Below are positions 44,715-56,500 of a stretch of 64,000 bases of DNA, piece by piece (position 1 is the first letter of the stretch; every line of letters begins with the position of its first letter). Source of the stretch: Sympetrum striolatum. Taxonomy: Eukaryota > Arthropoda > Insecta > Odonata > Libellulidae. Location: assembly GCA_947579665.1 (NCBI GenBank), contig OX388346.1, positions 92,816,615 through 92,880,614 of the forward strand, written 5' to 3'. The position numbers and the translations under genes are program-made. The notes beneath the pieces are model-generated. The model made no database searches. It was given only the letters and a program-made list of their open reading frames with translations, and was not told where the DNA came from.

Positions 44715-46023
44715 ATGAAGGCCCTTATGATCAGCTCTAAGTTTGGTAGCCGATTTATCGAGGTGCCAAACAGAAGAGAGAGGAATAAACCGGAAGCAGT
44801 GGTTCAATACAATACCTTCATTGGTGGTGCTGACCTCTGCGACCAGTTACTGTCTTATTACCCTTGCGAGCGTAAAACAATGAAGTGGTACAAGAAACTA
44901 GCTATACACATATTCCAGTCAATGCTTATCAATAGCTTTATACTAAACGAGTAAAATGTTGCTTGCATACTGCAAGCACATCGACAACACTAATTTTAAG
45001 TCGGCATCATATAGAGTGAGCCCTCAAAAGAAAAAAAATGGATTGAAAATATTCTTAAAATTCGCTGCAATTTATTCGTCCGGCATCGAACCCGAGTCTT
45101 CCCGGTGATACTTACTATGTAGCACAATAGAAGATCACCATCTCTAACTATGTGTGAAAATTCAAGCAGAAATATTAGCTGCAACTCCCTCAAACGACGT
45201 CCTACTTTTCCCTTATATTCCTTATGAGAGAAATTTTAATGTGCTCTGACATCGAACCCAGGAACAGCATGGTCTTGTGTATTTTTTTTTCTTGAACCAA
45301 GTCTTAATATACATCTTCTACCTAAGCTAGAACTTCCTATCATTTGATAACTGCATCAAAAATATAATGAAAAACTACCTCAATGTATTTTAAAGGGCAG
45401 ATTTTTGCATCGTCCTAGCATCGAACCCAGGATATTTTCCTGAAAAGTAATAACTATTTTTGATAGATCCCGACCATTAATATTGGCTCCTGGAATTTTG
45501 ATTCTCTACCTATCCGGGAAGTATTTTTTAAAAATTCCGGAAAATCAAAGCAATGCATTTAAATGGAAAAAATCGGGACTTTGGGGTCCTCTGGAATCGA
45601 ACCCATGACACTGAGGTTCAAAATCGCAACTTTTCTGGCGATTTCACGTTATGGCCAATAAGTAGTAAAAATTTTTATAAATGACACATGTGGTTTAGCC
45701 TATGAATTACTATCCTCTCTATATATATGGATAAATGAATGAATCCGGAGAAGCATCTATATATAATAGATAATAGGTATAGTACAAAAAAAGTTAGTTT
45801 ATACGATTTTAGACTAGAGATAATTAGCTTTTTATTACCAGATAGTGTTATTCTCCCTCCTAGCGTTAGTAATGTTAGTTCTAGTCATTTTCCAGATTTC
45901 ATTACTGATAAGTTAGGTAATAGAAAAAAAAAACAAAAAAGGTGTAGAGTTTGTTATTCGAAGGGTATAGATAAAAGAGTGACCAACGACTGCCCAGAAT
46001 GTCCGGATGAACCGGGACTTTAA
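44715..46023 (+). pseudogene. piggyBac-family transposase, C-terminal half, split by an insertion
   Basis: Part 1 (44,715-44,952): SSKFGSRFIEVPNRRERN, then KPEAVVQYNTFIGGADLCDQ, LLSYYPCERKTMKWYKK and NSFIL, the conserved end of the DDE domain (family pattern: P.AV..YN..MGGVD..DQ...Y...RK..KWYKK). Part 2 (45,769-46,023): RYSTKKVSLYDFRLEIISFL and the C-terminal cysteine-rich region KRCRVCYSKGIDKR, then CPECPDEPGL before TAA. Known piggyBac proteins run straight from NSF.LY to the YDFR region, so the 0.8 kb between is an insertion (tRNA-like composite). The usual D of GGVD is kept as GGAD. The N-terminal half was not found upstream. Inactive. Confidence 0.9.
45010..45770 (-). mobile_element. Composite of four tRNA-like modules inserted in piggyBac
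   Basis: Four B-box cores on minus, complements of GCATCGAACCCGAG (45,083), ACATCGAACCCAGG (45,250), GCATCGAACCCAGG (45,419) and GAATCGAACCCATG (45,594), spaced 166-176 bp. Each has tRNA-like sequence on its 5' side; the clearest is 45,583-45,657 (TTATTGGCCATAACGTG as A-box region, then GGGTTCGATTCCAGAGG). Sequences between cores are only weakly alike, so the modules are old or of different origin. The inserted block lies inside a transposase ORF, so it moved or was copied as one unit. The same unit is present in reverse at 51,044-51,805. An outer hairpin, TGCTTGCA TAC TGCAAGCA, sits at 44,962-44,980. Confidence 0.7.
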
Positions 46024-46029
46024 GACCTT

Positions 46030-48730
46030 GTTTTGTGGAATACTATAAAAATATGTAATTGTACAGTATTTTGGAATTTTCATGTATATAATTTAAATAT
46101 GTATATATTGTTTGTAATTTCAATCTTCACATTATAATCAGATATATGTAGGTTATTTGAGTTCAAGTTAAAGTAATGTTTAGGTTTAAATAGGTTTGTA
46201 AGTTTTAGTTTAATATGTTTTGATTTCAATTTGTATATTTTGAAAAATATTTTCGTGATTATTTACAACTTAAGATGAAATTTATTAGGCTGATCTCATT
46301 CTCATCTTTCCATTGAATCCTTTCTCTTGTTTTCGTTTTCTGCCCTCGTTATTATCTTTTCCTACCCCCGCTGTTGAGAACCTCACTTCTTTCCCTTAAA
46401 ATTGATTCGTCTAGAGAGATAAATCTTCGCTTTTTTTGAATAACTACGCCCGCCCCTGCCACAGAGGTCGGCAAGGCTCTGAGATAGGATTGTTAGAGAT
46501 ATCTCGAGGAATTGTTCATAACTCATACGTCATATTCTTAGAGGGTATTTAAAATAAGAGTCTCTCTACTCGAAATAAATCATAATGATCAGACTATTTA
46601 AGATATAAGAAGTTATATTTGACTGCATTAACTTAACGTCACATGTCTATGTTACAATAGATGGCAGAAGTTAATTCTTGTATAGTTATGATTTAGCTGT
46701 TGTATTTACTACTGTTATCTGATTATTATTTATTGATCAGATTGATTGATAGTTCTATAGAACAAATATCGCAATGGGTATTTATTTACTTCTAAATAAT
46801 TGTCCATTTTATTCAGGTTACAACAATTCAGTGTCACACCTTATCGGAGATCTAAATATTACGTCAGAAGATATTACACTTCGTAATTACATATATAGAA
46901 ATCTCATCGACAGAAATCATAAGAGGTAATGAAAAAAGATCGCTTCTCAGAATTGTATGGAATGATTCTAGGGAGTGCTTCGCGATGTCTTCTTCGCGGT
47001 GTTTACAGAGAGGGGATTTCCCAGAAATAATAAATATCCATGAATTGATTGCCATGCAGCCACTCAGCCTAGCGAGATCCTGACGAACTTTTCCTGCCAA
47101 TTTGATTTTCACTCGAGGGGGTTTATTTAGACAGCTTGGAACGGTCGGTTTCGTTAGTGCCGTCGAATAAGGGTCAGCGGATACCTCTTTCCGATCCCTC
47201 ATCATTGTGAGCTAATGGGCAAATGTCTCCTCTCGACACGCTCAGTGAAATGGGATTACACTCATGTCCACTGCGCCCAAGTCGAAGGAGTCGTTATATG
47301 GAAGGATAAACACGAGAGAGCAGAAATACGTGTATCGATTGAGAGAGAGTCATAGGAAATATTTTCCTTGAGCAACTGTGGGAGGATTATTACGAGATAA
47401 GCACGATTGCTGTGCATTCATCATAATAATGTGTACAGGAATATTGGTGTGTCAGAGTGTATGCTTATTACCATCTATGGATAGGCTCTTCCTTAAATAA
47501 AGAAATGCATGCATTAACATTATACTACTGTGCTTTTGAGTCTATGCTGAAATTCCGGGTTCAGTGAAATGTGATTCCATTTATTACTGGTAAATGGGCT
47601 CATTATTATGTTTTAATGGTGAACAAATAATAATAAAACAAATCATACGCTATCCTCAATTTTGTGGCATTTCAAAGTAAATAATATTCTCAAAAATATG
47701 TTTTTGACACGTTATTAAAGTATGGTAGAAATCAAAATACTAATTAATCTTTACCCAGCAAGCTATAGTCATAAGATTGATTTCAGTGATTTGTTTCTCA
47801 GTACTGCCTACGTATTAAGAAGGAAGCGTTATATCTGTGCCGTCATCAGAAAAAGAACTTTCTGAAATTATTGGGTAAATTAAGCCATCCTCCAAATTGC
47901 CCCACGTTTTAAAGTAACGCTTACTGATTTATCGTAGCAATTTTCACAAAATGTTTTGTACCATCACTAATTCACGAATACAACCCTTGTCGGCAGTACG
48001 TGCATAGGGGAAGCCAAGTAGTGTAGCATCACTCGTAGAATAACTAATAAGGCTAATAACTGTCCGGTGGCAATGCCATCATACAAAACTACGCATACAT
48101 AAATAAATGATCGGAATCAATATAAATCAATATAAATATATCAGTGGATTAACTTTCTCAAAAATGAGATCAAAATACTGCCATGCTATTAAATCTATGG
48201 AACATTACTTATGCTGGAGGAAAATTCTTGAAAACCGTCTTTAGCTGTACTACAGCATAGCGGATTTATGTCTCTTTATAATATTTTTATTATTATGGTC
48301 ATAGCACTGCAAGTAGGTGCATGATCTGGTAACAGTGGGTACAATTTAGAAAATAATTACGTTATGCTCCGTAAAAAATCACGTACAATTTCAATCAGAA
48401 CAGCTACTTGAAATCAGGGAAAAACACCTGAAATGTATTCTAAAAGATAGGAAACTCCAAAAACTGTTTTAACATATATTTTAGGCATGTCTATATACTT
48501 ATAGCATCATTCAATTGGTGTATTGTCATCGATAGATAATTTATAAACAAATTTTTAGATACGGCAAAAAATTCACTGTTATCACTACATATGGTTTTGA
48601 ATAATTGTCACGTTCTACTCAAGTTCCAATTAAACAACATTTATTTGCTTTAAATACAAAACAATTTTAAATTAATGTGAAATTGATAGCAAAGTCAGAG
48701 TTGACATATATCGGATTAATTAGAGGCTTA
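46030..48730. other. Interval with one low-confidence ORF
   Basis: 46,270-46,500 is pyrimidine-rich with CCCCCGC and CGCCCGCCCC blocks. 46,860-47,300 is less AT-rich and carries the ORF listed next. 47,400-48,700 is AT-rich without features. This may be the least repeat-affected host DNA of the right half. Confidence 0.35.
46864..47205 (-). CDS. 113-codon ORF, unrecognised
   Basis: Starts MMRDRKEVSADPYSTALTK, continues PTVPSCLNKPPRVKIKLAGK and VRQDLARLSGCMAINSWIF, then ISGKSPLCKHREEDIAKHSL. Composition is balanced, GC content is higher than in the neighbours, and no repeat match was seen within the window. No signal peptide; four cysteines. There is no splice or promoter evidence, and no family is recognised. 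It could be part of a larger host gene or conserved non-coding DNA. Confidence 0.28.
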   Translation of the reverse strand: MMRDRKEVSADPYSTALTKPTVPSCLNKPPRVKIKLAGKVRQDLARLSGCMAINSWIFIISGKSPLCKHREEDIAKHSLESFHTILRSDLFSLPLMISVDEISIYVITKCNIF

Positions 48731-48735
48731 AGATC

Positions 48736-49092
48736 TCAAAAAGCCATCTTTTTCGGCGTTCCATATCTTACTTCCCATTAGTCAGAGAAAGCAATAAAGA
48801 ATAGCCGCAATATAATTGTACCCAAAGTACTTTTTAGCGGAAATGCCACCATCCACAGGGGTCATAAGATATAAAATTTTGTATTTTATTTTTTGTTTTT
48901 GCCTTATTATTTATTATTATTTTATTTTTATTTTAGATTTGTATTTTAAGACCCCTGAGGACGGTGACATTTACCATTGCCATTGAAATGTACTTTCGGT
49001 ACTACAATAGTGCGGCATTCCTTTCTTGCTTTCTCCGACTACCGGGAGGTAAGTGGAGGAACGCAGAAAAAGACGGCTTTTGGAGATTTTAA
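48736..49092. repeat. Foldback element, arms about 145 bp
   Basis: 48,736-48,883 and the complement of 48,945-49,092 align throughout: CTCAAAAAGCCATCTTTTTC with CTCCAAAAGCCGTCTTTTTC, GTCAGAGAAAGCAATAAAG with GTCGGAGAAAGCAAGAAAG, CACAGGGGTCATAAGATA with CTCAGGGGTCTTAAAATAC. The centre is about 60 bp of T/A-rich sequence (TTTATTATTATTTTATTTTT). The text GACCCCTGAGGACGGTGACA is similar in style to the tails of Penelope-like elements, but no ORF links it to one. Confidence 0.8.
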
Positions 49093-49366
49093 ACCTTTAA
49101 TTCATTAACAGCCGTGTTCCAATATTTCTTTCCTTACATATATCTGCATGGTAAAATTGAAAAATAGCACATTTCCGATAGGATAATCCCTGTTTTCCCG
49201 ATGAATATTTACACAAGTTATTGCATAATGCGCGATTTGTTGTCACATTCTGTCGATCGATTTCAAGAGAATCGTTTCAACAAAAATCAGGTCGCTTCTT
49301 TGCGCAAGATACCCGGGCGACGAGTACTTGGATGCTTTTCTCCTTCGCTTGAATCTCCCTGAATGA

Positions 49367-49682
49367 TTGGATTCAAGACTCGAGACAGCTGCTACAGTTC
49401 CCACTTTTGAAGCGGTTCATTACCATTCCATCGCGGACATCTTTTTTCATTCGCGGATGGAGTCAACGATCCTCGTTATTCTTATTGCCGTTCGGTCGCC
49501 CACTGAACCCGGTGCATCCGGAGGAGCACACCATCTCCAGAGTGTACGAACCCTCAAGTGAAGACACGGGCAGCATACTCCAAAGTGGATTGCACCCGCA
49601 GATAAAGAGAGCCGATATTGTTTTAAAATCAGAACCAACTTCCTGGAAAAAGCATACTGTGTCATCCTGCTATGCTGAATAA
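49367..49682 (+). CDS. Overlapping ORFs in a GC-richer patch, unrecognised
   Basis: The frame 49,407-49,682 reads MKRFITIPSRTSFFIRGWSQ, then PFGRPLNPVHPEEHTISRV and YEPSSEDTGSILQSGLHPQ; a second plus frame and a minus frame are open over the same DNA. The patch 49,250-49,680 is clearly less AT-rich than the flanks. Three open frames at once argue that high GC, not coding, explains the openness. Could be an exon, a regulatory region or an old insertion. Confidence 0.2.
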
Positions 49683-50509
49683 AAGAATAGGAAGTATTGT
49701 AGCATTAAAGTAGCACACGAAGATACAATGTCCATCTTACTCTATCATAAATGGAAAGTTTACTATCGTACATATAAAATATTAGTTAAGTGGATACACT
49801 GAAGAAAAGTGAGATAGAGTAAGTATTCATCGAATTTATTTCATTAGCACTCCGGGGTTTTACGGCGAAGAGAGACAGAAAATAACCACCGATAAATTTT
49901 TATTTAACCTCAACCTTGTAGCAAAGTTGTACCTACCTGTAAACGAAATAACATAAGCAAATGGTTTAAGCAATCTATAGCTCATTCTTCGACGTACATT
50001 AGCATCGTGTTCAATGACTGAATAAGATCAAGCGTCAGTTATACTTTGGCGAGAATAAAGTACAAGGGAAAAGACAGTGGAAGACAAAGTCAAAAACATT
50101 TATTGGGGAAGTTATTGAACAGTTTATTGGCGTTGCTGATAAGAACACGGTTTATATATCCTGCATCAATTTGGAAGTGTTTAAAAGTAACTTAACTTGG
50201 ATGTGTCATAATAAAATTGATAATGTCAGTTCCATTAAGAATCGTTCCTAATAACGATTCACATAAACTGAAAGTTTATGCAAAGTGAAGTGATGAATAT
50301 TGAAAATTTTCCATACCATGTATTTTGTTAATACATAAATGATTCCCCTAGATACATGAGTATAGCTTCTGCCAATACTAACGCCTTTCAGATAGATATA
50401 TGCTCTTCTTTTTATCTTTAACTGTATAAAAATAAATTAATAATGAAGAATAGCTGTCAAACTACATGTGCAATAGCTTTAAAAATGTATAGATGGTATA
50501 TAATCTATA

Positions 50510-50960
50510 ATATAAAATAGAGTGTGGGTGTGTGTGTATGTTCGCTAAAACCTCGAGAACCAAGAGTCGCAAAACTTTGAAATTTTCTGCATTAATAAAG
50601 TCGACCCCGCGCAGAGTATAGGCTAATTTTTATTTCCCTAAAGTCCATGGTTCGAACCCAGAGGGGTCAAAACGTTTCCATAAGAAAAAAACGTAGAGGT
50701 AATTTTTTTTCGTTATAGAGTTAATTTCTTTTACAAAATTAAATTTGAAATAATGGTCCTAGAGAGTAGAATCAAGTACCAAATGAAGGAAAATAGAATA
50801 AGAATTCTTAATTTGGTCGTAGAATATCGTTTTCGATTCGAAAGTTTGCACATTTTAATTGAGTACATGAATATATTATCGAAATTTTGATATTGTAAAC
50901 AACAGAGCCTCATGACAATCAATCCGATTCTTGATTTCGAGATCATGCGTAATTCCGTAA
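50510..50960 (+). repeat. Dispersed repeat, copy 2
   Basis: Begins TATAAAATAGAGTGTGGGTG and TGTATGTTCGCTAAAACC, then CTCGAGAACCAAGAGTCGC and CCATGGTTCGAACCCAGAGG, then matches 39,940-40,130 (ATTGTAAACAACAGAG with GTATGTAAACAAAGC). This copy is more complete on its left side than the one at 39.6 kb. Confidence 0.6.
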
Positions 50961-51043
50961 GAAGACATGGAAAATGAATGCCCAGATACAATCAATGCTG
51001 TAAGATATCTTTTATATACATTTCCTTTTCCGGATTCATTCAT

Positions 51044-51805
51044 ATCTATTATATATAGATGCTTCTCCGGATTAATTCATATATATATATAGATAGATAG
51101 ATAGGATACTAATTCACAGGCTAAACCAAAAGCGTCATTGACTTGATATTTTTACGACGTATTGGCCATAACGTGTAATCGCCAGAAAAGTTGCGATTTT
51201 GAACCTCAGTATCATGGGTTCGATTCCAGAGGGCCTCAAATTCCCGATTTTTCCCATTTGAATGCATTGCTTTGAATTTCGGGAATAAAAAAAAATACTT
51301 TCCTGATAGTTAGAGAATCTAAACTCAAGGAGCCTATAGATGTGGTCATGATCTATCAAAAAAATTCATGCCTTTTACAGAAATTATCCTGGGCTCAATG
51401 CTAGGGCTACGCAAAAATCTGACATTTAAAATACATTGAGGTAGTTTTTCATTATTTATTTTGATGTTCATATTGAAATGATAGGAAGTTCTTGCTTTGC
51501 TGGAAGATGTATATTAATAATCGGTTTTAGAAAAATATTAGATAAGACCGTAATGTTCCTGGGTTCGATGCCAGAGCACCTTAAAATTTCTCTCATAAAG
51601 AATATAAGGGAAAAGTAGGAAGTCATTTGAGGCAGTTGCAGCCAATATTTCTGCTTGAATTTCACACATAGTTATAGTTGGTGATCGTCTGTTGTGCTAC
51701 ACAGTAAGTATCAACAGGAATACCCAGGTTTGATGCTAGACGATTAAATTGCAGCGAATTTTAAGAATATTTTCAATCCTTTTTTTTCCTTTGAGGACCT
51801 AAGAT
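51044..51805 (+). mobile_element. Composite of four tRNA-like modules, second copy
   Basis: Inverted relative to 45,010-45,770 and collinear over its length, from TATTATATATAGATGCTTCTC to CAATCCTTTTTTTTTCCTTTG. B-box cores at about 51,217 (GGGTTCGATTCCAG), 51,389 (GGGCTCAATGCTAG), 51,559 (GGGTTCGATGCCAG) and 51,725 (CAGGTTTGATGCTAG), again spaced about 170 bp; the second and fourth have lost B-box consensus bases here but not in the other copy. Mirror sum about 96,815. As the other copy sits in piggyBac and this one does not, they are best seen as two independent insertions. Confidence 0.75.
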
Positions 51806-53510
51806 ATAAGAATATAAACTAAGAAATCAAAGAAACATCTCGTAAAGCGGTACATACATTATATTCCTAAATTATGATAACATTTTCTGAACGCCGTATT
51901 AATTTACTCCACACAAGAATTATGATTACGAATTTATATAAGTAACATCAAACTCATGGCAGCATAGTGAATGTTTTCAAATTTGATATGCATTCTAGAA
52001 TCCTTCACAAGGTTAATATCTAGTCCATCTACTTAGTACTCGAGTAATCAATGGAGACATGAATTTAAAACAAATCAAATGGTTGCAAGAATTATGATTT
52101 CGAATTAACATCCCTATCATCAAACTCTTGGTGGCATAAATAATTTCAATTTAAACTGATGCACCTTCAAGTGTGTAATATCTAGTTTATTCTCGCAGCG
52201 CTTGAGAGCTCAATGGGGATATAAATATAGAATAAAGCAGATGGTTGCTCCGTTTGAGATACATCCCGTTCAAAAACGCTCCTCGAAGAAAGGACAACTC
52301 TGAAAACAATCCCGTTCCCCATTCTTTAGCCCCGTGCATGTTTATTTAAGGGCGAATGAGAGAAGTTTCTCTAGCGGAGAAATCGAGAGGTTTGAATGCG
52401 CTTCCGAAAGGCAAAAGATGTTACATTACGAGACGTTTTCGATTTAAAATATCGCGACGGGAACAAAGAAGTTTCCCTCGTTAAATTCTCCGCTGCTATG
52501 CCTTCCGAATCTGAGGAAACTCTGCGAGGAGTTCTATTAAGACCTAGAAACGAGAATAAATGCCCCTTTTCGAATGGCATTCGACGGCATCTTATCATAA
52601 CTGCGAATTCGGATCGATGCTGGGGAAAAGTTCGAGAGAGACATTACGTAATAGAAGTGAAAATATGAGTATACTGGGGCGGGGAACGTTTTTGTTTAAT
52701 CGATAGACTATACAATATTATGCCGGTTTATACATTACGATTTATCGTACAACTCCCAATAAGACAAATCGTACGACAAATCCTGTAACTTGCAAACCCG
52801 GTATAATTGTGTATAGTTAGTCTGATTGGACAAATTGGATAATGCTACTTGTAGTGCGTAGACAGGGCTTGACTACGCTGGACCTGATTCGGCAAGGGAT
52901 TCAATTATTGACGCAGAAGTGATTCTACTTCCAAAAGATGAAACGGTAAGTTGGAACTTGTAAACTGGATTTTTCAAATTTATCGTCAAATATTCAATCT
53001 ATAACCTCTCGCCGAATGCACTAAACCGTACTACCTCTCAAATCTCAATATTTAAACACAACCGCATCCTAGTGATTTTACCGATCCTTTGGCTAATCTA
53101 TCAACTCTTTTAAAAGTTCATTATTTGAAAATTTATTTCGCTTTGCAATCCCATACGTACCCCACCGCAACTTAAGCTTAGGTGGGACTCGCATTAACCT
53201 TAGTGCGTTTGAAATGAAAACAGGACTTGACTTTCCCGTTGCCTTAGAGAGATTAACTGAACCGAATTGCAAAATACTTTTTACAAAAAATTAGATTTGC
53301 GTCGACACCTTAGAGATCGTACGATCGTTTGGACGATTTCCAAACTAGTTTGTACAAAAATCGTCTGGTACGGCGATCTTTGGAATTCAAATGTAGAAAT
53401 AGGTTATCAATCGAAATTGAATGCAGAAAAATGTATTTATCCACTAGGTAAACTTGAAGCTAATACTTTCGTTACAATTTCCGGTGTAGCATTATTTGTA
53501 AAGTAAAACT
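51806..53510. other. Interval with one low-confidence ORF
   Basis: AT-rich apart from 52,250-52,700. No repeat family recognised. 53,267-53,506 has a 79-codon plus frame without motif that I do not support as a gene. Confidence 0.35.
52396..52668 (+). CDS. 90-codon ORF in a GC-richer patch, unrecognised
   Basis: Starts MRFRKAKDVTLRDVFDLKYR, continues DGNKEVSLVKFSAAMPSESE and ETLRGVLLRPRNENKCPFSN. Charged, soluble, with balanced composition. A TATA-like GTTTATTTAAG lies about 55 bp upstream. The minus strand is open over part of the same span. No family recognised. Better than most ORFs here but unproven. Confidence 0.3.
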   Translation: MRFRKAKDVTLRDVFDLKYRDGNKEVSLVKFSAAMPSESEETLRGVLLRPRNENKCPFSNGIRRHLIITANSDRCWGKVRERHYVIEVKI

Positions 53511-53514
53511 CTGA

Positions 53515-55386
53515 TGTGGCCAGTACATGACTTTCTCCATATATAAGATGTAAATACTCATCTACGACAGTAATTTCGAACTCTATATTCCATCTAAACT
53601 TGGAAGATGAATGATTAATTTATATATTATTATCTTTTACGTCACAAACATTATAAATAATGTTTTTCGGGACATGCTCGATGAAAAACGATGAAACTAG
53701 CCTTTCGCCCATAGAGCCCAGAGCGCCCACAAAGTACATAATCAGCAACTTCCAGTTTATCAGTATTTCATGAATAACTCCTAAACAATCAGTGATACGA
53801 AAATATGTTTCATACAAAAGTTATAGTAATTTTATTTTCTAAAACATTTATAAATAATAGTATATACCTAAATATCATATTTATGGAGATATTTTGAAAA
53901 CCGGAAATGAGCTTTGAAGAATGAAGCTCAACTTCCGGTAAACCGATTTACTCCAAAAACTAATCAACTCTAAAGACTGTAATAGAAGTAATACATATGA
54001 AATTTGGTGTTGATCCGCCAAATAGTTTTCATGTTAGAGCGCCCACAAGGTACATAATCATCTTCTTAAGGTTTATCAGTGTTTCACGAATAACTCCTAA
54101 TCAACCGGTGATACAAAAATATGTTAAATACAAAAGTTATAGTAAATTATATTATCTAAAACTTTTATAATTAATACAAGATACGTATATATCATATTTA
54201 TGGTGATATTTTGAAACGGGGAAATGCGCTTTAATGAATAATGCTCGACTTCCGGTTCACCGATTTACTCCAAAAACTAATCAACTCTGACAGCACACAC
54301 CAAAGTACTATATATGAAGTCTGGTATTGATACGACTAATAGGTTTCACGTTAGAGCGCCCACTATCACACACACACACACACACAAACATACACAGACA
54401 TCATTCCGAAAATGGCCAAAACGTGTTCTAGGGACCCCAAAACATGTATTTCCGTTGAAATCTCGAAGTCGAATTTTTTCATGAAAACAATACTTTCTCT
54501 ATACTTCGTATATGGGAAAGTAAAAAATCTGATGTGGCCAGCACATGACTTTCTCCATATATAAGATGTAAATATTTATCTACTACTGTAATTTCAAACT
54601 CTATATTCAATCTAAACTTGGAAGATGAGTGATTAATTTATATATTATTATCTTTGACGTCACAAACGTTATAAATAATGTTTTTCGGGACATGCTCGAT
54701 GAAAAACGATGAATTTGGTCTTTTGCCCATATAGCCCAAAGCGCCCACAAAGTACATAATCAGCAACTTCCGGTTTATCAGTATTTCCTGAATAAATCCT
54801 AAACAATCAGTGATACAAAAATGTTTCATTCAAAAGTTATAGTAAAATACATTTTCTAAAACATTTATTAATAATAGTATATACCTTAATATCATATTTA
54901 TGGAGATATTTTGAGAACCATAAATGAGCTTTGAAGAATGAAGCTCAACTTCCGGTAAACCGATTTACTCTAAAAACGAATCAACTCTAATGACTGTAAT
55001 AAATATACTACACTTGAAATTTGGTGTTGATCAAACAAATAGTTTTTATGTTAGAGCGCCCACAAAGTACATAATCATCTTCATCCGGTTTATCAGTATT
55101 TCACGAATAACTCCTAATCAACTGGTGATACAAAAATATGTTAAATACAAACGTTATAGTAAATAATATTATCTAAAACTTTTATAGGTAATACAATTTA
55201 CGTATACATCATATTTATGGTGATATTTTGAAAACCGGAAATGCGCTTTAATGAATAATGCTCGACTTCCGGTTCACCGATTTACTCCAAAAACTAATCA
55301 ACTCTGACAGCACACACCAGAGTACTATATATGAAGTTTGGTATTTATACGACTAATAGTTTTCACGTTAGAGCGTCCACTATCAC

Positions 55387-55430
<44 letters not shown>

Positions 55431-55565
55431 GCATATACACAGACATCATTCCGAAAATGGCCAAAACGTGTTCTAGGGACCCCAAAACATGTATTTCCGT
55501 TGAAATCTCGAAGTCCAATTTTTTCATGAAAACAGTACTTTCTCTATACTTCGTATATGGAGAAA
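53515..55565 (-). repeat. Two tandem reverse copies of the (TG)n-bearing repeat
   Basis: Copy 1 is about 53,515-54,525, copy 2 about 54,530-55,565; each ends with the hairpin end (ACTTTCTCTATACTTCGTAT) and, inward, GGTCCCTAGAACACG in complement. Both hold a direct internal duplication of about 315 bp (GCGCCCACAAAGTACATAAT at 53,725 and 54,742; near-identical blocks at 54,041 and 55,057), which the forward copy at 40.3 kb has only once. So an internal duplication came first, followed by duplication of the whole element. Several apparent 60-85 codon ORFs here are by-products. Confidence 0.75.
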
Positions 55566-55569
55566 GTAA

Positions 55570-56440
55570 AAATGAGTTTGCAAAGTGAAATAATTTGAAC
55601 AGTAGTAGTAAATAATTTACTTACCATTGTTTGTTCCAATGAGGGTAGAAAAGGCAGCTTTGGGCTGGATGAGGTCCCCCGTTTCTGAAACATACAATTT
55701 TCACAAATTAGTGGAATATGTTTCGACGAATTTATATTATTTGAATTATATTTATTTATAGTTTCTATGTAAACTGACATCTGTTAATGATTTAGTCGAT
55801 CTTTGAAATTGGTCAACCATCAATTAAAATGAATATATCAGAAAATTAAACTGTGTTCATACATTCTGTAATCATTTCGAAGTCTTATTTTTATCCCATC
55901 ACTATAAGAATTTGAAGTTATCGGAATCCTTCCTCAAGAAAACTCTTTCATAATAGACGAGAAACGTAGGGGAAGACGTCATATTGATAAGTTCTTCTAT
56001 TTGATTGGTGGATGTTAAGACCAATTAGGCTCATCTGCCAGCTGACCGACCACCCATCCTGGCATTGAAAGCGATGGTAAATGTAATGAAGGCTCTCAAG
56101 TCACTGTTCTAATGTATTCTCCAGCAATTTGACCAAAATCGTTCATTTTTCCCTCTGTTGTTATTTGTTGTGCGGAAGTGGAATGTGAGTGGGTTCTTCA
56201 AGGAAAGGAAGACCGATAGAGTGCTGGTTGATGCGGTATCTTGAAGAGATGTATGCAGCGTTAAGATGAAAAGATAAGAAGTTATATAGATACACAAGAA
56301 GCTAAGTTTTCAAAAGCAAAAGAATTTGTAAGTAGTGATTAATAAATTGAATAAACGAGGAGTTAGCGTGCTAGTCTCACAAGAAAATTGCAACATGCAT
56401 AAGTATAAACATTATTTGAAAAATCTTTTAAAATTTCCAC
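55570..56440. other. Interval without a recognised gene
   Basis: AT-rich; short minus-strand ORFs without motifs. Nothing supported. Confidence 0.35.
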
Positions 56441-56448
56441 ACTGAGTT

Positions 56449-56500
56449 TATTCGCGACCGGTTTCGTAATTTGCATTACATCTTCAGGCAAAGGGAAACA
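56449..56500 (-). ncRNA. Hammerhead-like motif of a Penelope-like element
   Basis: Minus strand: CTGAAGA, T, GTAAT GCAA ATTAC (5-bp stem II with GCAA tetraloop), GAAA, then CCGGTCGCG. This is close to the hammerhead core CUGANGA, stem II, GAAA. Hammerhead motifs are established features of the terminal repeats of Penelope-like retroelements, and such an element follows on the plus strand from 56.64 kb. The motif points the other way from the reverse transcriptase, as would an inverted terminal copy. Stem I and III pairing was not resolved, so activity is unknown. Confidence 0.45.

Noticed and set aside
45010..51805. One large transposon with 0.76-kb terminal inverted repeats
   Set aside because: The left arm interrupts a piggyBac ORF whose remainder lies just inside, so the two arms are independent insertions in opposite orientation.
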